From Shouchella shacheensis (lineage in GTDB: Bacteria > Bacillota > Bacilli > Bacillales > Bacillaceae_D): 64,000 nt of DNA. Positions within the stretch are counted from its first letter, which is position 1. Each line of letters starts with the position of its first letter. This document shows positions 44,484 to 53,502 of this stretch, piece by piece. Where the stretch lies: contig NZ_LLYY01000009.1 in assembly GCF_001484965.1 (NCBI RefSeq), positions 107,939 through 171,938 of the forward strand, read 5' to 3'. Position numbers and translations under genes: made by a program. A model generated the notes under the pieces. The model did no database searches, had not been told where the DNA came from, and worked only from the letters and a program-made list of their open reading frames with translations.

Positions 44484-45539
44484 CTACGCTTGCGGCTTCA
44501 AGAAATTCTGGGTGTAATACTCCCGGTGTACGCCTACGCCTAAGTAGCGAAACTCTTGGTGCAATAAATTCACACGGTGCCCTTCGCTATTTAACCAACC
44601 TTCCACTGCGGCAAGACCGTCTACATAATTTGCGGCAATGTTTTCACCGGCCATGTCGTACGGGACCTCGCCAGTCTGAAAGCGAGCACCTAGATCGCCT
44701 CGTGTTGGCGAGACGTGGTCAAAGTACTGCTGATCATTCATGTCCTTGCTATGTAAGTAAGCGACGTCTGCGACTTCATCGGACCAACCAAAGGGCTCGA
44801 GCTCAAACGTATGGCGGATGCTGTTGGTTAAGTCAAAAATTTGACGAGCGTTCGCCTCTTCCACTTGCTTCCACTCCTCCTCTGAAATTTCCGGAGTCTC
44901 AGGGAGAGCTTGCGGAGGAGAATAAGAGTAATGCCTTTGCCTTAAAAGGATCTCCTCGTTCATTAAACGAACGCTTGAGACTTGGTCGGTGTGAACATCC
45001 ATATAGACTTGCATCCAGTGGTCGCCAACCGCGGTGATTGGGCGCATGGAAACATCACTGTCATTTAGTTTAAAGGTGACCCACCCATGATCGGTGCTTG
45101 CCTCCACCTCTGGTTCAAACGAATACTCCGAAGATAGATCTGCAAAGGAGCGAGATTCTTCTCCAAGAATAGCCGCCACCGGCTCCCCACTCAAAAAAGC
45201 TGTGACCACTTCTCCTTCTTCTATACCGATGACCATATAATCCGCTCCTTCTCCGTTGTACACCCAGGATTCATAGCCAAACGCTGAAGGCTCCTTCCGA
45301 ACCGGTTCTCCGTAGGCGGAGACAATGGCATCCGTAGACTGGCCCAGAATATCTAAAGTTGCTTCGAACCGCGCAAGGGAATCGACTTCTTCCACCTCTA
45401 TCTTTTCCCTCTCCAATTCTTTATGGTCGCCTAATTTAGCAATTTGCGGAGCTTCCTCGACAGGCTCTTGCGTGTACTCATAGACAAGCACACCAAGCAT
45501 ACCCGTTAAAACGATTAAGAGCGTCATACGCTTAAGCAT
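44484..45539 (-). CDS. ylbC: CAP/SCP-domain secreted protein YlbC
   Basis: 351 aa: an N-terminal membrane anchor (LTLLIVLTGMLGVLVYEYT), a CAP-associated middle domain (about 55-200), then a CAP domain with IFDLTNSIRHTFELEPF, HSKDMNDQQYFDHVSPTRG, AGENIAANYVDGLAAVEGWL and GHRVNLLHQEFRYLGVGV. Same architecture as B. subtilis YlbC/YkwD. The domain may bind lipids or wall; no enzymatic role is established. Strongly acidic outside the membrane. Confidence 0.9.
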   Translation of the reverse strand: MLKRMTLLIVLTGMLGVLVYEYTQEPVEEAPQIAKLGDHKELEREKIEVEEVDSLARFEATLDILGQSTDAIVSAYGEPVRKEPSAFGYESWVYNGEGADYMVIGIEEGEVVTAFLSGEPVAAILGEESRSFADLSSEYSFEPEVEASTDHGWVTFKLNDSDVSMRPITAVGDHWMQVYMDVHTDQVSSVRLMNEEILLRQRHYSYSPPQALPETPEISEEEWKQVEEANARQIFDLTNSIRHTFELEPFGWSDEVADVAYLHSKDMNDQQYFDHVSPTRGDLGARFQTGEVPYDMAGENIAANYVDGLAAVEGWLNSEGHRVNLLHQEFRYLGVGVHREYYTQNFLKPQA

Positions 45540-45705
45540 TTATCGCACATCCTCTCCTCACACCTTTAACCTTCGTGCTCCACTCATTCTTTTCCTCTCT
45601 CAGTTTCTGTTTTTAGGTAAAAGATGCCGTTTAGCGTTGCATAGCAACCCTTTTCATACTATGATAAAGGGGAGATGACAAGCTGTTGATTAAGGAGGAA
45701 AACGC

Positions 45706-46056
45706 GTGAAATTTACCGAAACAGAACTGGAAAAAGAGCTGAAATTCTCCATCTTGCACTTTGCGGCAGAATCGGTTGGCTTCATTCATGCCGATCAGTG
45801 GGACTATGAACGTGCCATCTTTGATTACAAGATGGTACACCATGATGGGACGTTCTTTCTACGTGTCCCAGCTTATGCCGTCCAAGGCGACATTCCTAGA
45901 GATTCTACGATCGTTCAAGTGATGCCGCCCATTCTTGGAAAGCATTACTATCCGCACGGAGTCGAATATGAAGGAGAGACGTTCCCACAGGCTGTAATCG
46001 ACAAGTGCAAAAGCAAGCTTGAACTACTTGCAAAAACAATCGAAAAAGAATTGTAG
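45706..46056 (+). CDS. YugN-like family protein
   Basis: 116 aa with [32 protein letters not shown] and [18 protein letters not shown], matching the YugN-like family of Bacillaceae. Function unknown. Start behind AAGGAGG. Two tandem form A repeats begin three bases after the stop codon. Confidence 0.8.
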   Translation: MKFTETELEKELKFSILHFAAESVGFIHADQWDYERAIFDYKMVHHDGTFFLRVPAYAVQGDIPRDSTIVQVMPPILGKHYYPHGVEYEGETFPQAVIDKCKSKLELLAKTIEKEL

Positions 46057-46059
46057 CCC

Positions 46060-46180
46060 GAAAAGCGCAGGCGGGTTGTCCAGAAGCGAGGATTTTGGAA
46101 GGCCTGCACTAGAAACCCCGACCTTGGGTTTCAGGGCAGGACTGAAAAATCTCGACGCTTCTACCCGCCGGAGCTAGACA
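46060..46180 (+). repeat. Form A structured repeat, tandem unit 1
   Basis: GAAAAGCGCAGGCGGGTTG to GGAGCTAGACA; inner hairpin GAAACCC/GGGTTTC, a paired change from GAAATCC/GGATTTC. Confidence 0.92.
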
Positions 46181-46185
46181 ATTCC

Positions 46186-46304
46186 GAAAAGCGCAGGCGG
46201 GTTGCCTAGAAGCGAGGATTTTGGAAGGCCTGCACTAGAAACCCCGACCTTGGGTTTCAGGGCAGGACTGAAAAATCCCGAGCTTCTACCCGCCGGAGCT
46301 AGAC
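46186..46304 (+). repeat. Form A structured repeat, tandem unit 2
   Basis: Almost identical to unit 1, period 126 bp, carrying the same GAAACCC/GGGTTTC pair. It abuts the terminator. Confidence 0.92.
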
Positions 46305-46337
46305 AAAAAAGAGCTGTCCTCATTGGCAGCTCTTTTT
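46305..46337. terminator. Bidirectional terminator between yugN-like and lipoprotein genes
   Basis: AAAAAGAGCTG pairs with CAGCTCTTTTT, loop TCCTCATTGG. Confidence 0.9.
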
Positions 46338-46347
46338 CTACATCTCC

Positions 46348-46824
46348 TCATCGTTCAATAATCGTAAGCAGTCGAAAGGTATCGTCAGAGCCTTGGACCA
46401 ACCAGTAGCGCACATCGCGGGAGATCTCCTCCAGATGGCCACGTGCTTCAATTTGAACATGTTCGGTTGCGTCAACAAACACGTCCCCTTCCTCTTCCCC
46501 CTCATACACCGCTGAAACATCAAGCGAGTCAAGTGTTTTCACAGCACCGTCCTCCTGCAAATCTTCCACATAACGGCGAAGCGCATGATAAAAGCTTGTA
46601 TTCGGTATTAAGTACGTGTCCTCAAGCTCATCGATGCCGTGATTATTCACCGCATCGACCATGTCTTCTTTATAAGCTGCTACAAACATCGCCGCTTCTT
46701 CAGCCACTTCCCCCTCCAGAGGCGTGAATTCCTCTTCATCTGGTTCTTCCAGTCCACAGCCATTTAAAAGAAGCAAACCGGCTCCCAATATAATGGCTAG
46801 TCTCTGACTTATCCATCCCCCCAC
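46348..46824 (-). CDS. Hypothetical lipoprotein
   Basis: 158 aa from GTG 46824 (GAAGGG upstream). Signal peptide LAIILGAGLLLLNGC with lipobox LNGC, cysteine about residue 22, then an acidic linker (EEPDEEEFTPLEGE) and an alpha/beta domain resembling NTF2-like folds of TcaA-type proteins. I do not recognise a specific family. It occupies roughly the ylbA/ylbB position next to ctaM. Confidence 0.7.
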   Translation of the reverse strand: MGGWISQRLAIILGAGLLLLNGCGLEEPDEEEFTPLEGEVAEEAAMFVAAYKEDMVDAVNNHGIDELEDTYLIPNTSFYHALRRYVEDLQEDGAVKTLDSLDVSAVYEGEEEGDVFVDATEHVQIEARGHLEEISRDVRYWLVQGSDDTFRLLTIIER

Positions 46825-46897
46825 AAAGTTCCCTTCTTTCTCTATGTACGCTCTATGCAGGGTTAAGTATAACGAACCCGTGCATAAAACGAAACCC

Positions 46898-47452
46898 TTA
46901 ATAGTAAGGTGCAATCAAAATGTAAACGAGCACTCCAGTAAAACTAACGTAAAGCCAAATCGGCATCGTCCAACGGGCAATCCGGCGATGACGCGCGTAT
47001 TCCATGTTCCACGCTCGAGCCACGCTCGTAAGGGCAAGCGGCACAATAACCGCAGCAAGCACAATATGTGTAATCAAAACAAAGTAGTAGAAAACAGCCA
47101 TAAAGCCACTGCCCCCGTAAGGTGTCGAGGCGGCCAAAAAGTGATGAGCTACATACGTAATGAGAAACAATGTTGTGGTTACGAAAGCCGCATAAATGAA
47201 ACGTCGATGCACGGTGACGTTCTTCTTCATAATCGCAATCAACGCAGCAAGCAAAAAGGCAAACGTAAAGCTATTAAAAATTGCGTTCATCAGTGGCAAA
47301 ATGGTTACGTCAAACGCATCAAAACCCTCTACCCCAGGCATTCCAGCAAGTACACCGATGGCCCCAATTAAGACAACGGAAATAATAACAATAGCGGGAC
47401 GATAATTTCTTTTTTTTGGAGCTTGGTCCGCCCCAGTTGTACTTCTACTCAT
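46898..47452 (-). CDS. ctaM: DUF420 membrane protein CtaM/YozB (cytochrome aa3 assembly)
   Basis: 184 aa, five to six membrane helices, DUF420 family. Histidines in VTVHRRFIYAA, ITYVAHHFL and LITHIVLAAVIVPLAL are the conserved ones. In Staphylococcus and Bacillus the protein is needed for maturation of heme-A terminal oxidases. B. subtilis has it next to the cta genes; here the synteny ends at this point. Confidence 0.9.
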   Translation of the reverse strand: MSRSTTGADQAPKKRNYRPAIVIISVVLIGAIGVLAGMPGVEGFDAFDVTILPLMNAIFNSFTFAFLLAALIAIMKKNVTVHRRFIYAAFVTTTLFLITYVAHHFLAASTPYGGSGFMAVFYYFVLITHIVLAAVIVPLALTSVARAWNMEYARHRRIARWTMPIWLYVSFTGVLVYILIAPYY

Positions 47453-47585
47453 CTATAGTCACTCCTATTCACGTTCACTTTCTTCATTATACTACAACCC
47501 GGTCCCCATCCTAAATGAGGTAATCAACAATCTTATGAACAGATTTCTAGAGTCACTTCTCTTACATTCCAATTAACTTAAATGG

Positions 47586-48101
47586 GTGCGTGATCTAACA
47601 TCATTATACAGTAAACTCAACAAACGCTCCCTTTATGTTATTTACAATGCTAGTTCTGCAACCACCACTCAACAGCGTGAGATTATGAAGCAACTATTCG
47701 AAGAAATTCCCTTTACGAGCCACGCAATTGGTGACAAAATGCATGTCTATAACCGGATCAAGCGAGGTAAGAATTTTTCCAACTGTTTAATTCCTTCACG
47801 GGAAATTCTTTACCCACAAGAAGTCACCGATCTGTTAAAAAAGCATTCGAATGTAATTATTAAGCCTCTGAGTGGAAAACAAGGAATCGATGTCATTCAT
47901 ATTCAAAAAGACTCCGGGCAGTATCGTGTTGTTAGAAATGACCGTGAACAGCTCATTAGCAAGGAAGACGTGCATTCGCTTGTGACGGATGTAACCAAAG
48001 AACATACCTTCCTTGTTCAACCTTTCATTCAATCTCAAACGCAAAACGGATCGGCCTACGATTTTCGGCTGCACACACAAAAGGACGGAGCTCCTGCTTA
48101 G
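47586..48101 (+). pseudogene. Remnant of a YheC/YheD-type ATP-grasp gene
   Basis: 171 codons with YheC/D-like pieces (YNRIKRGKNFSNCLIPS, VIIKPLSGKQGIDVIHIQKD, TFLVQPFIQSQTQNG, YDFRLHTQKDG). The frame stops just after DFRLHTQKDG, where family members continue for about 100 residues with the metal-binding part of the ATP site. The N-terminal domain is also missing, and no ribosome site precedes the GTG. It sits at the synteny break, so it is likely a truncated relic. Confidence 0.7.
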
Positions 48102-48228
48102 CTTATAGCTAGAAAAGAAAAACTCTCCCAGCCGGTGAGTATGCGTAATGCTTTTAACAACTTGGGAAACAAAGCCCAAAATCGCGAGTACCCATGAAAC
48201 AGTAGGAAGGAGCTGAAATAGGCAACAA

Positions 48229-48266
48229 GAGGCTGCTCATTAAGCAAGAAGCAGCCTCATTTTTTA
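48229..48266. terminator. Hairpin terminator at the fhuF-like gene end
   Basis: GAGGCTGCT pairs with AGCAGCCTC, six T on the plus strand. It overlaps the end of the reductase gene. Confidence 0.75.
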
Positions 48267-49003
48267 TAAGACACACTCTTACGAATTGGACAATTGCCGC
48301 AATAGCCAATTCCTTCCTTATCCTCTTTCAAACGATGGTACAAGCAGCATGTTCTTCTGTATGGATCGGACCCGTCATTTGCTAGTTTCAAATACGACTT
48401 CATCGGGTTTCTCTTCAACCGAAACAAAGTTCCGTCTGCCTGTTTGAGAAAATAAAAATCACTGGCCAGCTGTTTGCGTCTTTCCTCGTTTTCCTCGGAT
48501 GCCAAGGTCTTTCGGTACACTGAATTCACGCGGATCGCCACATTTTCCCAAAGGATAGCAGACGAGAGGCCAGTCGTATGGTGCAACGCATCAATCATAG
48601 GAGTTACATGGGAGGAAAACAAATCACGTAATACGGTTTCCCGCCATGCCTCCCTCTCCGATTGAACCCATTCTTGCCATTGACACATCCCTTCTTGAAC
48701 ACATAGCTTTCTCTCCTTGCTGAACGTACATGCCTGAATAGGTAAGCTTAACGTACAATTGTAAACACCTAGGCTATACAAGGTAGAAGCGACGACTTTA
48801 CGAGCGTATTGTTTCATAAACAAGGAAGCTGCCACGGCTAAATTTGGGGCGGTTATATCTTTCCTATACTGATCCAAAAAAAGCAAACATGTTTCTTTCT
48901 TCAAAAGTTCATCGAGCCGAATGCCAGAAGGAACCCGTTCTGCCCGATAAACGCCAAATGCTTCTAATTGATGCATGTCCATCATTTTTTGCATTGTCCT
49001 CAT
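48257..49003 (-). CDS. FhuF-like ferric-siderophore reductase
   Basis: 248 aa. The C-terminal arrangement CC-x10+-C-x2-C (RTCCLYHRLK ... YCGNCPIRK) is the [2Fe-2S]-binding signature of FhuF-type siderophore reductases, which release iron from ferric siderophores in the cytoplasm. The rest is helical with low conservation. ATG codons at 49003 and 48994 are both possible. A promoter with TATAAT lies upstream, so it can be transcribed separately from the biosynthetic operon it follows. Confidence 0.75.
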   Translation of the reverse strand: MRTMQKMMDMHQLEAFGVYRAERVPSGIRLDELLKKETCLLFLDQYRKDITAPNLAVAASLFMKQYARKVVASTLYSLGVYNCTLSLPIQACTFSKERKLCVQEGMCQWQEWVQSEREAWRETVLRDLFSSHVTPMIDALHHTTGLSSAILWENVAIRVNSVYRKTLASEENEERRKQLASDFYFLKQADGTLFRLKRNPMKSYLKLANDGSDPYRRTCCLYHRLKEDKEGIGYCGNCPIRKSVSYKK

Positions 49004-49044
49004 CCCTTTGTTTTCGCTTAAACAGTCCTGATAGGCTTCCTTTC

Positions 49045-49073
49045 ATTATAACAAGAAGTCTCAGCGAGAAAGT
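49045..49073 (-). promoter_or_regulatory. Candidate promoter of the fhuF-like gene
   Basis: Minus strand TATAAT (49050-49045) with CACTTT about 18 bp upstream. The palindrome ATGACCTAGGTCAT (49083-49096) straddles the stop of the preceding gene and could be an operator. No convincing Fur box here. Confidence 0.45.
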
Positions 49074-49087
49074 GATCATGGCATGAC

Positions 49088-49687
49088 CTAGGTCATCTGT
49101 TGTCTTCTCTCTTGCTCCCTCTGTTCCTTTTTCAGTGCTGCCTGAGCGATCTGTTCATAATTCACAGGGTTGAAGCGGTAAATGCCATCTTGGTCGGCAA
49201 TGACATAATCGCCCGGCTCAAACACTACGCCGCCCACACTAATCGGAGTATTAATTTCTCCCTCCATGTTTAATGCGCGGGTTGTTTTTGGCGAGACGCT
49301 TTGGTAAAACACTGGAACAGAGCTTGTTTGTAAATAATCAATATCGGTTACTGCTCCGCCGACGATGACTGCCGCTAAACCAATCGCTTCTGCCCTTCGT
49401 GTTCGGAATTCTCCCCAACAAGCATGTGTTCTATCTCCCGACGTGTCAATGACTACTATATCTCCTGCCTTTGTTTCTTCCAGAGCGGCAGTTAAGGGCG
49501 AACCATCTCCATACGTTAGTTTCACTGTGACCACTTCTCCACCCACACTAGTCCCCGGGAGCGTGCATTCATAACCGATCAAAAAACCAAAGTCAGTGAA
49601 ATGTCCGACGGTAGAGGTTCGCATCATTCGAAACATCTTCTGCTGATCGTCTGTATACTTCTTTAGTCCTTTACCCACCGTTAACAT
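49088..49687 (-). CDS. RraA-like (HMG/CHA aldolase-fold) protein, catalytic Arg replaced
   Basis: 199 aa, last gene of the siderophore operon. RraA fold motifs: DIVVIDTSGDRTHACWGE and AVIVGGAVTDIDYL, FGG-type VSVGG... near the C terminus. In active HMG/CHA aldolases the second motif reads AVRD, the arginine holding the pyruvate carboxylate; here it is AVTD, so pyruvate aldolase activity is doubtful. ATG 49687 (AGGAGGCGAGG upstream) overlaps the synthetase gene by 17 bases. No counterpart in the staphylococcal sbn operon. A role in supplying or trimming a substrate is speculation. Confidence 0.75.
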   Translation of the reverse strand: MLTVGKGLKKYTDDQQKMFRMMRTSTVGHFTDFGFLIGYECTLPGTSVGGEVVTVKLTYGDGSPLTAALEETKAGDIVVIDTSGDRTHACWGEFRTRRAEAIGLAAVIVGGAVTDIDYLQTSSVPVFYQSVSPKTTRALNMEGEINTPISVGGVVFEPGDYVIADQDGIYRFNPVNYEQIAQAALKKEQREQERRQQMT

Positions 49688-51518
49688 GGTCGTTCCTCGC
49701 CTCCTTATAGTGAAAAGGATTACGTCCGTAATCTTTTCCAGATGGCATTGCGCCTGGCACTCCATCCACTTCTAATAACGGACGCACCACTAATTTCACT
49801 GGCCACTCTGCCGTTTCAAACAGTATCTCGTGTAAGTGGTTCCTGTCTTCTTCCGACATCTCAATGGCGTTCAAGGATTTCTCCCACTGCTCTTTTGTAA
49901 TGTCCCATAACTGTTTTTCTGGTAGTTGAAAACTTTCTGAGATGGCCTCCATGATGGCTGCCATGTTAATTTGTGTCCCTAATGACTGAACATAGAAAAT
50001 TAGACCTTCCATCGTCTCTTGGTATAAGCTATTCGAATACCCAGGCCGAATGCGGTATTCAGGATCCTTTATCTTCTGTTGATCTAGGTATGGCTGATGA
50101 AGACGGACCGAATCATGGTCCCTGAACAGCAACCCAGTGGGGCGGTTGTTTTTTAACACCAAGCAACAGTTTTGGCCGTGAACTTCCGGAACAACGCCGA
50201 TTCTGAACAACCGCATGACAATGTCGTAGAACAGAGAGGCCATATCGGTGTAGAACTGGAGAACCTCATCCTTTGAGATATCCTCTCCCAATAGTTCTTT
50301 CAAAAAGTGCGAATCGGTCCAACTTACCCCTAACGAAGACATAGCGATGACCTTGTATTCATTCTGCAGAATTTCTTCAGGGTATACCCGCAATTGTGCA
50401 GCTAAATGACGAGGTTGATCGTCGAAGAGACCCATAGAGGAAGGGAGGTATCCCCACCACTTGCTCTCTTCGCATAAAAAGACTTTTTCGGCTAATACGT
50501 TGTCACAAGCCACCGCTTGCCGCAGCAAATGCTCCCCTGCACGAGCGTTCATGAGTTTCACTACTGGCAAATACCGAAGCGCCCCAAGTGATACGACACT
50601 AAGTGGAAGCTTCAGCATGTTTCTTGAAGCGTGGAGAGGAGCCATTGAACGCACAGAGGAGGTCGCTACATAGTCACCGACTTTCGTCTCCAATGGAACC
50701 ATAATCGCGTTGTCCAACTCATACTGAAACGTTTTCCAGATGACTGATTTCATCTGCCATGGATGAACGGGCAGAATCGTATAGTCCTGTTCGGACAATC
50801 CCTTTTGGTTCAATTCTTCTTCGATAGCCACTTTGTCTTGAGGCTTCAAAAGATCAATACATGTGACGCCACCTTCCATTCCACCACTCACAATCGTATC
50901 TTTGGAGACAGCGACCCAGCATAGAGTGGTCGGCTGACCAAATTCCGCCATGTATGCCTTGTACTCGTCTGTCTGAAGACCTAGTTTTGCTTTTGACAGA
51001 GGATGAAACGGGCGATCTCGTAGGGATGCAATCTTTTCACTTTTTATGAACCAGTCATAGGACGTTTGTGGAGGCTCCAAGTCATTCCCTGTCCCTTCCT
51101 GCAAACTGAGTTGCAGTTGTTGGATGGAAACGTTTAATCCTTCTACAAATTCAGCAACCCCCTGTTTGGCGTATTCTTCTTCTGACAAAGAGGTTCTTAA
51201 AATCAAGTGCGTCAGTTTCAGAGGATTTGTGATTTGCACCCATTCTCCTTTGTTTTTATAATAAATGGGAGATCCCAGCTTCCATTGAAAACGCTGTCGG
51301 TAGCTTTTTTCGTATAGAAAGCACAACGTATCCACATAAACCAAGGAGTCCTCATTCTGTAAAAACAACGATTGAATCTCTTTGGATGTGTCAGAGAGCC
51401 AGTGCATATTCTCTGAATGAGTAAGAATGAATTTCTCAGCAATAAAACTATTCATCAAATCTTTGAGAATGATCATTTCAGCTGTTTCAGCGGGTGACGT
51501 GAGCAGTACTTTATCCAT
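49671..51518 (-). CDS. NIS siderophore synthetase (IucA/IucC family), third of three
   Basis: 615 aa. NRPS-independent siderophore synthetase that adenylates a carboxylate (citrate, a citryl intermediate or 2-oxoglutarate) and joins it to an amine. Motifs: ILPVHPWQMKSVIW (about 250), SSVRSMAPLHASRNMLKLPL, VHGQNCCLVLKNNRPTG and RDHDSVRLHQ, then the helical C-terminal FhuF-like domain. Shares the SbnF/SbnC/SbnE architecture. ATG overlaps the decarboxylase stop by eight bases. Type A, B or C cannot be assigned by eye. Confidence 0.88.
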   Translation of the reverse strand: MDKVLLTSPAETAEMIILKDLMNSFIAEKFILTHSENMHWLSDTSKEIQSLFLQNEDSLVYVDTLCFLYEKSYRQRFQWKLGSPIYYKNKGEWVQITNPLKLTHLILRTSLSEEEYAKQGVAEFVEGLNVSIQQLQLSLQEGTGNDLEPPQTSYDWFIKSEKIASLRDRPFHPLSKAKLGLQTDEYKAYMAEFGQPTTLCWVAVSKDTIVSGGMEGGVTCIDLLKPQDKVAIEEELNQKGLSEQDYTILPVHPWQMKSVIWKTFQYELDNAIMVPLETKVGDYVATSSVRSMAPLHASRNMLKLPLSVVSLGALRYLPVVKLMNARAGEHLLRQAVACDNVLAEKVFLCEESKWWGYLPSSMGLFDDQPRHLAAQLRVYPEEILQNEYKVIAMSSLGVSWTDSHFLKELLGEDISKDEVLQFYTDMASLFYDIVMRLFRIGVVPEVHGQNCCLVLKNNRPTGLLFRDHDSVRLHQPYLDQQKIKDPEYRIRPGYSNSLYQETMEGLIFYVQSLGTQINMAAIMEAISESFQLPEKQLWDITKEQWEKSLNAIEMSEEDRNHLHEILFETAEWPVKLVVRPLLEVDGVPGAMPSGKDYGRNPFHYKEARNDHVNGG

Positions 51519-52722
51519 AATTCATCTCTTCCTCCATATAATAAAAATCTGGACGTCGATGATCTAAAAAATCATGATGGGAAATGGACCAACTATAAGC
51601 ACCTGATTTTTCAAGCACGACAACATCCCCCACCCGTAATTTTTGAATGATGGCATTGGTGTGAAGACGGTCTTTTGGGGTGCATAATTCACCGACGATG
51701 CTTACTTCACCACTGGTTATTTCCGGTCTCTCGAACGGATACTCCCACTCTTCGACAGATACGATAGAAAAAGGGTGGTCGTGCCCCCATGAGGCGGGCA
51801 AGCGATGATGGTGAGTTCCTCCCCTTACTATTGCAAAGTGCTGCTCCATCGATTTTTTTATGTCAATCACTTCAGCAGCGTAATATCCATAATTCGCAAC
51901 GAGCCAACGCCCTGGCTCAAAGAAGAGCTTTGTCCCTTCTAACCGGTCAAGGATCCCCTCTTTATGCAACAAAGACATGAACTGCTTCCAATCAAAATCA
52001 GGATTTTCGTCATAGGAAACACCAAACCCTCCACCAGCATTTAAGACATGAACAGGCACATTAAATTTCTTTTTCCATCCTTCCACTTTTTGAATGTATA
52101 AACGAATCATCTCGATGTGCCAGTCTGCATGCATGTTATTGGAAAGGGAATGAAAATGGAATCCACGGAAATGCACATGCTTGTTTTCATGACTCCGGAT
52201 AAGAGAAAGAGCCTCTCCAATCAGCTGTTCGTCCATTCCAAACGGACTCGGCTGACCTGCCATAGAAATAGGCGTCGTCGGTAGTGCGTTGGTTTGAAGG
52301 TTGATGCGTAAAAGCACGCTTACCTGCGTGTCCATATTTCTAGCAATATGGATTAATCTTTGCAATTCCAACAAACTCTCTACATGAATATACGCCACGC
52401 CTTTTTGCAGAGCGGCCTCCAGTTCATATTCTTTTTTTCCTGGACCTCCAAATAGAACTGGCACTTCCTCTGAAACACTGCGTACTTTCTCCAATTCACC
52501 GATGGATGCAACTTCAAATCCATCGACCACTGGCAACAGTGTCTCAATGATTTTCCTGTCTGGATTCGCTTTAATTGCATAGAACAAGTGCGTGTCTTGA
52601 GGAATAGCTTCCAGCATAGTTTCAACATGTCGACTTAAACCGGTCAGATCATAAATATATGCGCAAAATGGCTGATGCTTCACATGATGGTTTTCAATCC
52701 ATTGTTGTACATCCTGATTCAT
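51511..52722 (-). CDS. PLP-dependent type III decarboxylase, SbnH-like
   Basis: 403 aa alanine-racemase-fold decarboxylase (Orn/DAP/Arg decarboxylase 2 family). Schiff-base lysine in HLFYAIKANPDR (about residue 50), phosphate-binding VLNAGGGFGVSYDE, FEPGRWLVANYGYY and the substrate-site cysteine in GELCTPKDR. In staphyloferrin B synthesis SbnH decarboxylates a citryl-diaminopropionate intermediate; this enzyme could do likewise or act on lysine or ornithine units. GGAGG precedes ATG 52722. Confidence 0.88.
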   Translation of the reverse strand: MNQDVQQWIENHHVKHQPFCAYIYDLTGLSRHVETMLEAIPQDTHLFYAIKANPDRKIIETLLPVVDGFEVASIGELEKVRSVSEEVPVLFGGPGKKEYELEAALQKGVAYIHVESLLELQRLIHIARNMDTQVSVLLRINLQTNALPTTPISMAGQPSPFGMDEQLIGEALSLIRSHENKHVHFRGFHFHSLSNNMHADWHIEMIRLYIQKVEGWKKKFNVPVHVLNAGGGFGVSYDENPDFDWKQFMSLLHKEGILDRLEGTKLFFEPGRWLVANYGYYAAEVIDIKKSMEQHFAIVRGGTHHHRLPASWGHDHPFSIVSVEEWEYPFERPEITSGEVSIVGELCTPKDRLHTNAIIQKLRVGDVVVLEKSGAYSWSISHHDFLDHRRPDFYYMEEEMNYG

Positions 52723-52725
52723 ACG

Positions 52726-53502
52726 TTATGTTCCTCCTGCTAGCCGTCGATAGACGCCAAGCTTTTTTTGATAAGCACGAAATGCTGTCCCGCGTTCATC
52801 CCCTAACACAAAAATGTGTGCCCCACGTTTTGCCCACTCTCGATGTTGATCTTGATTGCGTGAAACAACAGCGTATGGTACTTCAAGTTGCTTGGCCGTC
52901 CTCCATAATAATTGCAGATGCTTTTGTACTTCTTGATGATCGGTTTCCCATGGAAGTGCAAGCGACTGAGAAAGGTCTGCCGCCCCCTCCAACACAAAAC
53001 TGACGTGAGGCGATGAAAGAATAGCTTCTCGTTGTGCTATTCCTTGTATACTTTCAATCATTGGCACGATCATCACTTCATCGTTCGCTTTTTCGATGTA
53101 CTCGGTTAAGGAGTATTTGGCAAAAGCCCCTGCCCTGCCGCTATTCAAGCTTCTTGTGCCAATGGGATGGTAATAAGCATTGTTTGCTGCCGTATCGATT
53201 TGTTGACGGGTTTCAACATGGGGGATAACAATCCCTTGTGCCCCACAGTCCAGCACTTTCAGTATGGTATTCTTGTTCACTTCCGAGATTCGCACAAGCG
53301 GTGTGATGCCAATGGCCTCGGCGGCACGTACCATATGTTCAATCATCTCCGTACTGGTTGGCGCATGTTCCTGATCAATAATCACAAAATCAAACTCTGC
53401 ATGTCCGAGGAGTTCCACCATGGTTGGATGAGGAATCGACACGAACATCCCAAAGACGTTCTGTTTGTTTTGTATTTTCTTCTTAAGACGGTTTTCTCTC
53501 AT
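52726..53502 (-). CDS. HpcH/HpaI-fold citrate synthase, SbnG-like
   Basis: 258 aa TIM barrel. SbnG condenses oxaloacetate and acetyl-CoA to citrate for siderophore use, independent of the TCA enzyme. Visible: FDFVIIDQEHAPTS, PLVRISEVN (substrate arginine), VPMIESIQGI (metal glutamate) and LEGAADLSQSLALPW, where the GAADLSQS version rather than aldolase GPADLS points to the SbnG branch. Overlaps the upstream synthetase by 20 bases. Confidence 0.85.
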   Translation of the reverse strand: MRENRLKKKIQNKQNVFGMFVSIPHPTMVELLGHAEFDFVIIDQEHAPTSTEMIEHMVRAAEAIGITPLVRISEVNKNTILKVLDCGAQGIVIPHVETRQQIDTAANNAYYHPIGTRSLNSGRAGAFAKYSLTEYIEKANDEVMIVPMIESIQGIAQREAILSSPHVSFVLEGAADLSQSLALPWETDHQEVQKHLQLLWRTAKQLEVPYAVVSRNQDQHREWAKRGAHIFVLGDERGTAFRAYQKKLGVYRRLAGGT

